Part shown: piece by piece, positions 46,182 to 56,993 of the stretch | Numbering within the stretch: the first letter of the stretch is position 1 | How the letters are laid out: every line of letters starts with the position of its first letter | Assembly: GCA_021030915.1 (NCBI GenBank) | Contig: JAGEMR010000132.1 | Location: 17,146 to 81,145, forward strand | Length of the DNA: 64,000 nucleotides | DNA from: Astrothelium macrocarpum | Taxonomy: Eukaryota; Ascomycota; Dothideomycetes; Trypetheliales; Trypetheliaceae | Direction of reading: 5' to 3' | Translations under genes and position numbers: made by a program | Notes under the pieces: model-generated | Seen by the model: the letters and a program-made list of their open reading frames with translations, nothing else | Databases searched by the model: none | Told to the model about the DNA's origin: nothing

Positions 46182-47825
46182 AGTCTTTGCAATTTTCACT
46201 TTCCCTTATGAATGGAAAGTCTATGAGTCGGACGATGTCGATTGGGCTGTGCCTTGTGACCAAGGTAAAACCCAAAAAGACTGAAACGATGGATTTGATT
46301 AATTGAGTTTTGCGCAGATCATGCGTGTTGGAAATGATTGGACTATGGAATGTCAAAAGAGATGTTATTGTCCAGGCGCCAACGGCATAAAAGACGAGCC
46401 AAATCGAGGCTGCCACCCAACCAAATTCTAGCTTTTTGCTACAAATTAGAATCACAATCGATTTCGATGGCTAGGTAAACAATTACGATTTTGATAAGGC
46501 CTCAACCAAGTTGACTTATATTTGTATAACTAATGTTACTACTTGTCATTTTGGCAAGTTCTGTCAGACTCAAGTACCCGAACTTATATATTTTAAAATT
46601 CCACTGAGCGATCATAAGCTTTTTTGCCAGAAACATGGAGTCTAGGCAAAAAAAGCAAAGAAAGAAGGAAAAAAAATAGAGGGTGAAAATATGATGCTTG
46701 ATTTGTTTCGATGGTTCTGTTTTGTGATGAAACTGGGTAGTCGTTTTCAAGCAAACTTTGATGATGTGGCCAAATGCTCGTGTTGGCAAAAATTTCCCCC
46801 GGAGTAACATCGCAGTGGGTATCAGCAAAGAGATCGGATACTGACAGTTTGAATGGCACGGAATGCATCATCAATGGGACTAGATTTGATAGCATTTGGG
46901 GTAGTTTGGTAAGTATTGAATGCTAAGCTTACACGAGTCTGGATCTCTGTGTAACCTCATTAGCCTGCAAGATCGGCGAAACCGAAGCTCCCGAAAAAAG
47001 GATGGTAACAAAACAAATTAGAATTACCATTAGTTTCATGATGGTACTTTGGGAAAAAGGCGCAGATTGCTCTGACAGGCAACTAGCAATTTCAGTTCCG
47101 TGAGTTATGTGAAATTAAAGCGAAAGCAAGGATCGTTCAAAAAACCAAGAACAATCAGCTCTGGTTGGGCCAAGTCTGCATCGGAAGATAGACATTGAAG
47201 AGCGGCCTTTGCGGCCAATAGATCATCACCTGACGCGTCCAACCAAGCACTGTGTATAATGTCATTGTTCCCAGAATAGACCAATAGTTGCTCTAGCAGC
47301 GACTCGTATTTCACTCGGTCATCTCACTTCGTACCAACCCGGCTATGCGGTTCGTGTCAGCTATTCCCCAGGGAACGACTGTTACTAGTCCCTTCTTAGC
47401 GTGCCCGGTACACAGGGTCTGTTTGCGGCTGGTGATCAGTGCAACCGCTGCGTCTCCCGCTAAATGAGGCAATGCTTATTGATCCATACGTACTCGGAAG
47501 CATTGATTGGCACCGATCCTTCGTGGCCTGGTAAAGATCTGCCTCTACGCATTTCTACCTACGCTCGGCATGATACCTTGCCTGATCTTCTCCGACGCAA
47601 CGTTCCAAAATGGAAACATGACACTAATTGCTCGGGCCGAGCTTGACGTTGTTGAGCAAAGTTCTGTCAAGTATTTAATAGGAATGATATCCGACCACTA
47701 TTGAGTATTCACATCATCACCACACAAACAATCACTCAATCAACTACCTAATCAAGCAAACCTCAACCTCTTACGAGACAATTAATCTCTAATCTCTAAA
47801 TTCTTCTTTCATCAAGACCATCAAG
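46182..47825. other. Long intergenic region, no gene seen
   Basis: About 1.6 kb. Minus-strand ORFs of 69-108 codons have no domain. The 46,660-46,690 area is A-rich. The promoter of the next gene includes a CT/AATC-rich leader. Confidence 0.35.
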
Positions 47826-48212
47826 ATGCAATACTTCGCCCTCATCGCTGCTTTCCTCGCTGCTGTGACTGTTGCAGCCCCCACCAAGCGCCAAACCTAT
47901 TACGAAGTTGGCCTCTCTTTCCGACTCCAGGAGAACGGCGAAACGATTGGCGAGCCTGCTCCGGTCCAAATCAACACTCTCACCCAGGTCGGCGACGCGC
48001 AGAATCCCACTTCTGCATACGAGATTGTCTTCGATGGCACAGCATCCAACGTGGATATCAACGACGTCGAGTGCCGCGCTTACAAGGACGCTGCTGGTGT
48101 TGAGCCAGGGAGCGCGCCCTTCACTAATGCAAATCCCGCTCTGCTTGCCACACCGGAAAACCCGGTTGAGATTGCGTCGGTGTTGTGCTACGTCACTGAA
48201 GGATCTGATTAA
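47826..48212 (+). CDS. Small secreted protein, 128 aa
   Basis: A signal peptide (MQYFALIAAFLAAVTVAAP) and a Kex2-type TKRQ site precede a mature part of about 106 residues with two cysteines (VECRAY and VLCYV) that could form one disulfide bond. The sequence reads as a small beta-rich secreted protein (YYEVGLSFRLQENGETIGEP). The start context CAAGATG is good. No family name was recognised. It is a candidate effector-like or surface protein, without more evidence. Confidence 0.7.
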   Translation: MQYFALIAAFLAAVTVAAPTKRQTYYEVGLSFRLQENGETIGEPAPVQINTLTQVGDAQNPTSAYEIVFDGTASNVDINDVECRAYKDAAGVEPGSAPFTNANPALLATPENPVEIASVLCYVTEGSD

Positions 48213-48983
48213 ATGTGATTGACGAATGATGTTTGATTGATGGTTATATTTGCATTTGCATTTGCATTGGGTGGGAATTATACATGCATAGCGAGGTCGC
48301 TCCTTATATTGCGTAACAAGGCCACTCCTTTTACTCTATGACAGTGGCGTCTACTGTCTGAAAATTTGGGATTACATTTTTAGTAGCTAATGAATTAATT
48401 CCTCATAGTGCAATATTTTACTTTCAACTCCTAGACCCTGTGATGCACTGCTGATGACTTATGAACTTTCAGCCTTAATTTCAGTCTTGTATCACGAGCA
48501 CACAAAATGATAGCAGAGGTCGCAACGAGGAACCCCAAAAATTTGACAATAGCGCGGTCGTATATCATGAAAGACCCACAATGCACTTTGCACCCACAGA
48601 CTGCCAAAAATACGAGACCCTTTTTTGAGAGATGGCCCTAAAACCAGTGACGTCCATCTCGATTCATGTTCTAAACGGTTTGCAACATTTCTTGTTGCAA
48701 CCCTTGGTGGTATTTGCCGAGATATTGTGAAGCTCGAAGGAGAAGTTGACATGTGGTGGAGGATGTAATTTGTAAGTTGTCTTGACACCCAAGTGATTAC
48801 GGCGATTTACAATCACGTCGTCACTGTGGAAAGGTACCGGGTATGGTGCCAATATTGAGTTTAAAAAAGCCTTGTGGACCAGATAGAACACTTATGAGTC
48901 ACCTCACCTTGACACCCAAGTGAAAACTGCACTGGGATTTTTCCGCGCCGACGTCATCAATCACCAAACAATTCGATGTTTTT
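48213..48983. other. Intergenic with kynureninase promoter
   Basis: No gene is seen. It includes a 16-bp direct repeat (next entry). Confidence 0.4.
48781..48923 (+). repeat. 16-bp direct repeat upstream of kynureninase
   Basis: CTTGACACCCAAGTGA occurs at 48781-48796 and again at 48908-48923, ending 60 bp before the start codon. It could be a regulatory site or chance duplication. Confidence 0.5.
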
Positions 48984-50778
48984 ATGACTGCAGAATCTCA
49001 ACCACGGACGATCCTACAGCATTGCGGCATGGGAAATCAGACTGATCTTGAACATGCTTTATCCCTTGATGAATCAGATCCGCTGCGAGACCTGCGGCAA
49101 GAATTCATCATCCCATCAAAAGCGGACTTGAGACGCACGACTTTAGGTGAGTAATGACAAAACCAAAGACACTCTGATTGCTACAATTGCCCATGAATTC
49201 CGCATACATAACTCCAACTCTCGATACTCTATGCGAGAGGAGCCTTTAGCAGAGCATTGACAATATTTCCATTTCTCTGTATCCTCCCACTTCTTGTACC
49301 AATCTCCTAATGCGTGACTAGATAAATCCACCAAAAGAGAAAATTCATCTATTCCTTCCACATACCTCTGTGGCAATTCCCTCGGCCTCCAGCCCCGTCT
49401 CACCTCTACCTACCTTTCCCACTACCTTTCCACTTGGGCTACAAAGGGAGTCTACGGCCACTTCAAACCCATCTCCGACTCACCCCTCGTCCCATTCGTC
49501 GACGTCGACGATGCCGTCACAAGCGGCATGTCACGCCTCGTGGGCGCCGAACCCAGCGAAGTTGCCATCATGCAAACGCTAACCGCCAACCTGCACCTCC
49601 TCCTCGCCACCTTCTACCGCCCCACGGCGCAGCGCCACAAGATCATCCTCGAAAGCCGCGCCTTCCCCAGCGACCACTACGCCATCGAAAGCCAGCTCAA
49701 GCACCACCACCTGTCCCCGGCAGACTCCATGATCTGCATCGAGCCTCCCGCTGGCACCGCCATCCTGCCCACGGCGCACATCCTCGCCACCATCCGCGCA
49801 CACGCCGCCGACACCGCGCTCGTCCTGCTGCCGGGCGTCCAGTACTATACGGGTCAGCTCCTCGACATCCCCGCCATCACCGCGGCCACGCACGCGCTCG
49901 GCATCCCCATCGGCTGGGACCTCGCGCACGCCGTCGCGAACGTCCCCCTCGCGCTGCACAAGTGGGACGTCGACTTCGCCGTCTGGTGCTCGTACAAGTA
50001 TCTCAACTGCGGGCCCGGGTGCGCGGGCGGGCTGTTCGTGCACGCGCGGCACTCGGGTTTATCTCACACCCCCTCCCCCGCTACCTCCACTGCAGCGGAG
50101 GCCCCACCCACGGGGGATGGAGGAGCACCGTTCGAGCTGCAGCGCACCGAGCAGGAGCGCGTGCAGGGCTACGCCAATCGTCTATCTGGCTGGTGGGGCA
50201 GCAGCAAGCGCACGCGGTTCGCCATGGCGAACGCTTTCGAGCCGATGCCTGGCGCCGCGGGGTGGCAGGTGAGCAACCCCAGCGTGGCGGATCTGACGAG
50301 CGTGGCGGCGTCGTTGGCGGTGTTTGCCAAGACGGATATGGGTGCGGTGAGGGCGAAGAGCGTACGCTTGACTGGGTGGTTGGAGGAGTTGTTGGTGCGG
50401 TGTGCGGGATATGTGGGGAAGATGGAGGGATTGGAGGAGAGTGGGGAGAAGGGGGTGTTTTGTATTATTACGCCGAGGGAGCCGGAGCAGAGGGGTGCGC
50501 AGTTGAGTTTGTTGTTGAGGGAGGGACTGCTGGATCCGGTCATGGAGGTGTTGGAGGAGGAGAGTTGTGTGGTGGATGAGCGTAGGCCGAACGTGATTCG
50601 GGTGGCGCCGGCGCCGCTGTATAATACGTTTGAGGATGTGAGGAGGTTTGTGGAGGTTTGGGAGCATGCGTTGAAGCGGGCGGTCGCTATGGGTAAAGGG
50701 GAGGAAGAGAAGGTCGGTGGAGGGAGCTTGATGGTGGAGGGAGGAAAGGATAGCAAGGGGTGGAGTGAGATTAAATGA
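48984..50778 (+). CDS. BNA5: Kynureninase (BNA5)
   Basis: Two exons (48984-49146 and 49322-50778) join over a 175-nt intron (GTGAGT..CCTAATGCGTGACTAG) into 539 residues. The join gives RRTTL-DKSTKRENSS..TYLCGNSLGLQPR, the usual kynureninase opening. Later signatures are WATKGVYGHF, LTANLHLL, GWDLAHAV and the PLP lysine in CSYKYLN (about residue 280), then RLSGWWG and WQVSNPS. The PLP enzyme cleaves kynurenine and 3-hydroxykynurenine to anthranilates and alanine in tryptophan breakdown and de novo NAD synthesis. A Pro/Ser/Ala insert of about 25 residues follows GGLFVHAR, and the C-terminus carries a Gly/Glu/Lys-rich extension. Exon 2 is GC-rich with a C-to-G skew switch. Confidence 0.92.
49370..50778. 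other. GC-skew switch island in kynureninase
   Basis: Hand counts on the plus strand: 49381-49440 has 29 C and 7 G; 49741-49800 has 31 C and 13 G; 50221-50280 has 20 C and 23 G; 50401-50460 has 1 C and 33 G. The switch is near 50,100-50,250. Confidence 0.75.
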
Positions 50779-50945
50779 TGGGACCAGAGTTCAAAGGGTA
50801 ATGAGTTTCATTTGACTATGCCCACTTGATATCTGAAACTGACACGTTAGAGATGATATAGCAATACGTAATATCCAAAGAAAATAACCAAACCTTAACT
50901 CCCAAGAATGCAAGACCAGTAGTGATCATCGAAATATTGATCCAC

Positions 50946-53900
50946 TCACGCATTCGGCAGCACAGCCTTCAACGCAAACCCAAACAGCTGATCCATCGCA
51001 ACCCACTGCCTCCCACTACGATCCAAATACCTCTTCACCACACCCCTCCACGCCTCCAACCTCCCCCGATTCTTCTCCACCACAACATCCAACTTCTCCC
51101 TCACCTCCGCCTCCATCTTCCCTCCCTCCTCCATCTGGCCCTTCACCTTCTCCACATCAAACAGCCCCTGCAGATACAACAGCTGATTATACAACGCCTT
51201 CTCCCCAAACTCATACCCCATCCGCCCCAAACACCCGGACCCCAGCCCCTTCGGCCCCAGACACCGATGCCCGTACACGCTCATCTGCCGCGTCCGCATG
51301 CCGCACGCAGCGTCGTCGCACACCAGCCAGCCCTCGTAGTAGCGCGCCACGTGCGCGCGCACCTGCGCCTCGAGCTGCGCCGCGAGACTGAACGCGGGCA
51401 GCAGCGTGGCACAGGCAGCGCGGGGGCACGCGAGGCCGTCGTTGGTTGCGCGTGCGCCGGCGCCGGCGCCATCTGCGGTGGTGGTGCAGGCGCTGGCGAG
51501 ACCGGAGTAGACGAAGGCGTGGCGGCAGGCGAGGCAGCGGAGCGTCAGCGGGGCGCAGTCTTTGAAGCGGATGTGCTCGGGGATTTGAGATTCCAGCGGC
51601 TGGATGTCCGGGTCGGTGGAGGAGGTGGATGAGGTGGCGGTGGAGACGCGGTATTTGGTGGTGTCGAGGCCGAGGCAGGAGGCGAGGAGGGTGATGTTGG
51701 TGCCGGAGATGGGGGCGCAGAGGCGTTCGACTGGGGGGAGGATTTGTTTGTGGAGATAGTAGTCGATGTCTGGTGAGGTGAGTTTGTTAGTGAAGAGGGT
51801 TGGGAAGAGCAGGTGAGGAGAGATTAGAACATACCGGGTTTGAGGCCTGAATCTGCCTTCATCACTTCATCAAGAGTAAAGGCGTTTCTGGCTGCTGCTT
51901 CTGCGGAACCTCCATTTTCGCCGGTGATGATAAAGGACATGACGTCCTTGGCTTTGACGTGTTTTCCCTTTGCCATTTGACGAAGAGCGACTTGGACGGA
52001 TGGCATGCTGGCAGAGTTGTCGTACGACTTGGGATCTTTTCCGAGTTGGGTGAAGATTGTATACTTTGGAATCGGGATCGAAAACTTGCGCATCTCTTCG
52101 GTCAGACTGCGAAGATATTCATGAATCTTTTCTACCACTGTCTCGGCTTCGTCTCCAGAGAGTAGGAAATTCAACAATTTTGTAGACGTCTCTTTTGATA
52201 GCGAACAATACTCTCTTCGTCTCATGTCAAGACCTTTGACTTCGAGCTTGTCTACGAATTTACCATCAACTTCGACCATATTGATCGCAGCATACTTCTT
52301 TTTGGCATGAAGCAATAGTCTTTTGAAGATGTTGTCAATATCAATCTCCAAAAGCCTGTAGCGATCATTGACTGATCGCTTGAACTCAGTGCCGACCTTC
52401 AAAGCATCCTGGATATTGTCTGCATTCGTGTTGATCATGACCGAATCAGTGTCTCCATAAATGACACGAAGCTGGGTGCTTTCAGCAAGGTCCTTGGTAC
52501 TCCGGAGGATCTCACGTCCCTTGAAAGTTGTAAGAACAGCAAGTGGTCGCGCGTAGAATCGAGATCTTGTATAGCCAAGACAACCATACATAGAGTTGGC
52601 TGTTAGCTTGAGCGCCATTTGCTTAATATCCCATGTTGCCAATTGGTCAGGTGTAGCAGTCTTGTCTTTCATAAGTTTCTTGACTTCTCGTCTCCTGCTG
52701 ACGAGGGTCGCAATGAGTTTCGGAAGAATTCCTTGAGGCTGGTCTATTGGGACTTCTGGTACTTGCTCATCTTCTTCGGACTGTCGAAATAGTTTAGCTG
52801 CAGTCTGGATGATGAAGATATGTTAGACTTACAAAGCCCGCTCGCTCAACTGTGGTGAAGCAAATGTTGAACTCTTGGATGATACTTGGGTACAAGCTGT
52901 TGAAATCCATGACCAAGATATATTTGTCGTAGAGACCTTTTTCAGGTTCAAAGACGAGACCACCCTTGTATTTGTCTTTCTTCTTCACGTCGACAGCGTC
53001 TTCTCCTTCTGCATGCTCTTCCTCGTCCTTTGGCTTTCCTTTGCCCCAAATTTTGTCTGGACAGATGTACTTGTTCCGGTAGAACTCATGCAACAAAATG
53101 TACTCGTTGCGCTCAGCTCTTGTGCCACTCAAAGTTCTTGCCCATGAATTTCCTGCAAGATTGGTCAAGACTTTTGAAAGTGGAAGCATTTGCACTTTCA
53201 ATGCGACAGCTGCGATAAAATGGGTATCAGCCTCGCAATGTCTGAGGTAGTTCATTAGTCCTTCGCGAGTTGCTGCCCAGGTTTTGAGCGCTACTTCGCT
53301 GTCTAATTCGCGACGAATGGTGCCTTTGCCAAGGACAAGCTCTACCATCTCTTCGAGACTCCAAGACTGACATTTTGTCATGAGAGACTAGGTAGTGTTA
53401 GTCAGGTCCTCGGAGATTCACAATGCGTAGTATGGATCCACTCACTTTGCCCATGTCATTGGCCAAATCACACATCAATCGGCCAGCCGCTAATTGCCTC
53501 TCAACAAAGAAGCTCGAAGCACCTTTGCCCATGTTCTTTGGCCATTCGCTCCTTCTTAATCTTCCAATTCGGTGCCATCCGGGAGTTTTACGGTCTCGTA
53601 AGCGACTCAGAAGCACACTGTAATCAACATCGTCCCATCGATGACCCATCAATACATCAGGATCCATCTTGGCTAAGATGGCCATGAACATGCTTAGTAA
53701 AGCTCCTTCATTCCTCTCTAATTTCACTGTGCCCTTGTGCTTTTCCGCTTCCAACTTGAACCCCACTGGATATTCTCCATTTGGACGCATGACCGTGTAT
53801 GTCGAGCAAGGGAGTTTTTCCGGTGGCGTTGTGTCCGTTAACGAAACGTTCTCGTAGACTCTGGCACTAGCCATAAGTATCTCCTGTCTGTTATCTTTGA

Positions 53901-55663
53901 CATTCATCGTGGTGCGAAGAGCAATGCTCATCAGAGTTAGAGGTGGCGCCTCAAGGTTGTCAGAGTCGCCCAGAATTGTGATATCGTTTGGCTTCGAGAC
54001 TTGAACTTCAAGTTTGCACCACGACGCATTGTTCACGGCACTAAAGTCTGCTCCATCAATTTTGAGCCAACATGGACCCATAATGTTTTTCCATAGAACA
54101 AATTGCTCAAAAAGTGCCGTATTTGTACCGAAGACGTGGGAGAAAGTTTCGCCCTGAAGGTCAGTCGGTAGCGAAGGTTTGTCGTAGGGATATAATAATT
54201 TGAGATAATCGGCTTCTTTTGGTATGCCTGGTAGCTCAAATGCATATTTCCTCGAGCAAGGCTTGATCTTGTGCATGTTGACACGAAACCTGGACATAAT
54301 GCCATCGACTTCGTCATATACATCACCCATATCAACCTCTTCGTCGGTGTCTTGACCATTCTTCTTGCGATTCTCTCTGGGAAGGAAATAAAGTTTGCGA
54401 AGAATGTTGTCGACTTTAGCAAAGCAGCTAACAAATCGATCGGTTTTCTTGTCTTTGACCTTTCCGAACAAACACAAGCTGCCATTGATCTCGGTGTAGT
54501 CGAGCCAGAACATGCGTAAGCTACCATCCTCCTCAATGGCATCTTTGGCGCTCAATTTGCCCACATTAGCCGTTTCAACTGGCGAGCTACTCAGAACATT
54601 CAATTTGCTGTTGAGATCATTCCAAGATGATGGGTCGACTTTTGCGACTTTTGGACCAGTAGGCGACGAGCTTTCAGGTGTAGGATAATCGGGCTTCTTC
54701 TCTTTCTTTAGAACTGGACGGGCACCAACAATGTTAATATTTGCCGATGTCCCGTTTGTATTTCCCACCGCTTGAGCAACCTCCATCAGGTCGTCTTCCT
54801 CCTCTTCTGCTTTGATGGCAACTTGAGCTTTTCGTTCCACAGCTTTCGTGACGGGCGATGAAGGTGGAGCTGGATCACTCATGATAACATCGTCGTCGTC
54901 GATTGGAGGTATGTATCCATCATCGTCATCGTCATTCGTCTCTTGAGCTGGAGTAGTATTCGCGTCTGAGAAATCCCTCCGAAGTGGCTTGTTACGCGAG
55001 GTAAGTTTGAGGGATTCGTCGATTGGAGGCGACAACAATCGAGTCTTGCGACGAGATTCCGATTTTACGGCCTTCATTGGGACTGCGTGTCTCCCTGCAC
55101 TGTTAACATCTACCTCGTTAAGTAGGTCTGTTAGGAAGGCGTCGTCCTTGGCAGATTTGACAGGCTATATCAGGCGTCAGCTCTAGTCCACAAGAATCAT
55201 GTGACTCGATCCACTCGCCTTGGGTTTAGGTTTTGGTGCAGTGGCAGCAGCACGCCCGTTGAAATAGTTGCTAATGCTGTTGTTGACTTTTTCAGTTTTC
55301 TCTCGATCTTCCTCGCGCTTGCGCTTTCCTACAGAACGAGTAAGCAAGAATGTTGTCAAACATTTGTGGCATCATGTTACCAGTCTTGCCGGGTAGTGGA
55401 AGGTCTTCTTCGCTTTCCGAGTCGTATGGTGCGCGTGGCTCGGTATGCCATTCTTCTCGACCATCATCGGCGTAACCCTCGCCATTATCGTCTACGACAA
55501 AATCGTCCCGGTCGAGTCGACTTCTGACGACTTTCTTGTAACCCTCTTCGTCAACCTCCTCATAGAGTTGCTCTTCCTCCTCGACTTGGTAGGAATCCAG
55601 GCGCGTCTTTCCTGCTGCACGGAGAGCGCGAAGCTCAGCAAGCTTTGCAGCTCTCGACATCAT
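50946..55663 (-). CDS. POL1: DNA polymerase alpha catalytic subunit
   Basis: Six exons (55663-55381, 55328-55219, 55164-53446, 53387-52833, 52780-51835, 51769-50946) join into 1478 residues, close to yeast Pol1. The introns are 52, 54, 58, 52 and 65 nt; the second starts with GC. The first 370 residues are acidic and Ser-rich, then an exonuclease-like domain follows, which family knowledge says is inactive. Polymerase motif A DFNSLYPSI is at about 865, motif B KLTANSMYG at about 947, and motif C YGDTDS at about 997. The C-terminal cysteine clusters (CLACRHAF, CPRAAC, CDDAACGMR, CLGPKG..SGC) bind zinc and contact the B subunit. It extends primers made by primase at replication starts. The zinc region is unusually Ala/Gly/Arg-rich because it lies in a GC island. 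Confidence 0.95.
50960..51780. other. GC-skew switch island in the POL1 3' part
   Basis: On the plus strand 51001-51060 has 32 C and 3 G, and 51601-51660 has 6 C and 32 G. The switch is near 51,350-51,420. The gene runs on the minus strand. Confidence 0.75.
55165..55218 (-). other. GC-AG intron in POL1
   Basis: The 54-nt intron reads AAG|GCGAGTGG at its start and GAGCTGACGCCTGATATAG at its end. It is the only join that keeps KPKPK-PVKSAKDDAF in frame; GT choices nearby shift the frame or leave fewer than 30 nt. Confidence 0.7.
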
Positions 55664-55917
55664 GGAGAAACGAAGGCTAACTGGCAGAAAGGGTTGAAAT
55701 CAATGCTTGTTTTTCAATGGTCTCTTCAATAAAAGATTGAGAACGAGGCGGGTTTACTAGTTTAGTAGGAAAGTTGTGGCCATCGGCGGACGCGACTTGG
55801 TACGCGCGACGCGTTTAGTGACGTCCGTGCTGTGCCCCACATACATTTATCCCGCGCCTCATGATCTAATAATCTTTCTTCTACGGAGTACATCCGCTAC
55901 GGGCTACATACGCCACG
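55664..55917. promoter_or_regulatory. Bidirectional promoter of POL1 and REX2
   Basis: 254 bp separates the divergent starts. ACGCG occurs within GACGCGTTTAGTGACG near 55,809. It is the core of the MluI cell-cycle box (ACGCGT) known from budding-yeast replication genes such as POL1, so G1/S control is possible. Confidence 0.45.
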
Positions 55918-56705
55918 ATGCCAGAATCCGTTTCAAAGGATCCACTCGTGTGGATCGACTGTGAGGTGAGCAGCTCATAACTTGTGAACCGCATATTGCG
56001 GGACTCTCAGCATGACATCATTCAAAATCATTACATGCAGCTGTTTAGAAATCGCTCACGTTTTCGCTTTCCCTAATGTCTTCAGCCAACTCACATTTTT
56101 AACGATATGCATTATTCCTTGTTGCAGCCTCTAGTGACCTATCATTAGAATCATCTTCTTCGAGCTAACCTCGGCAGATGACAGGACTGGATCCCAACCA
56201 CGAATCGATCATGTCAATAGCCTGTTTTGTGACAGACTACGATCTTAACCTGTTGGATTCCGAGGGGTTCGAAGTCTTCATCCACCACTCACAAGAACGT
56301 CTTGATCAAATGGGAGAGTGGTGCACGACACATCATGCCAAAAGCGGCTTAACAAACGCCTGTCTCCAGTCAGAGACAACAGCCGAGCAAGCTGCTGACG
56401 GTCTTTTCAAGTATATCCAACGCTTTGTGCAGGAACGTCGTCGAGCACTTTTGGCGGGGAATACTGTCCACGCAGACAAAATGTTCCTTGTCAAAGCGCC
56501 GTACGACCAGGTAATAAAGTATCTACACCATCGCATCTTTGACGTGAGTGCGATCAAAGAAGCAGCTCGGCGTTGGGCGCCCATCGAAACATTAAAGAAG
56601 AGCCCCCAAAAAGCTGGCAAGCACGACGCTAAAATCGACATACTGGAGAGCATTGAAGAGGCACGCTTCTACAAAGAAGCATTCTTCACGCCGAAGCCCG
56701 AGTGA
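55918..56705 (+). CDS. REX2: Oligoribonuclease (REX2, DEDDh 3'-5' exonuclease)
   Basis: Two exons (55918-55965 and 56178-56705) give 191 residues. A 212-nt intron (GTGAGC..GCTAACCTCGGCAG) splits the first active-site motif after WIDCE, and the join reads WIDCE-MTGLDPNHE. Later catalytic residues are in the VHADKMFL segment and the final KHDAKIDILESIEEARFY. The enzyme trims 2-5 nt RNA oligomers to mononucleotides, in mitochondria or cytosol. No long presequence is visible (only 10 residues precede VWIDCE). Length and motifs match the family throughout. Confidence 0.93.
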
Positions 56706-56993
56706 TCCTGATCTTATGTGGGCCACAGAGGACAACTGGCACCAGGCGTTGCAATAAGAAATGTCACCCGCGACCGGGAAGAGAGGTGATTCGCGGCACC
56801 CCTGCAGGGAAGCACTCACTAATAATACAGGAAGAAATCTTGAAATTGTTTCTCAACGATTCTTTTACAGTCTTTAATGGCTCAAAATGGTATGGGGTTC
56901 TTCCTACGAGGTGTGTGCCAAATTATAACTTCCGCGGCCGCGGGTGACGTTTCTTCTTGCAACCCCTGGTGCTGCCAAAACAAGACAGGCTTC

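Noticed and set aside
47105..47314. 69-codon minus-strand ORF in the 46-48 kb gap
   Set aside because: Reads somewhat protein-like but has no signal, domain or flanking exons.
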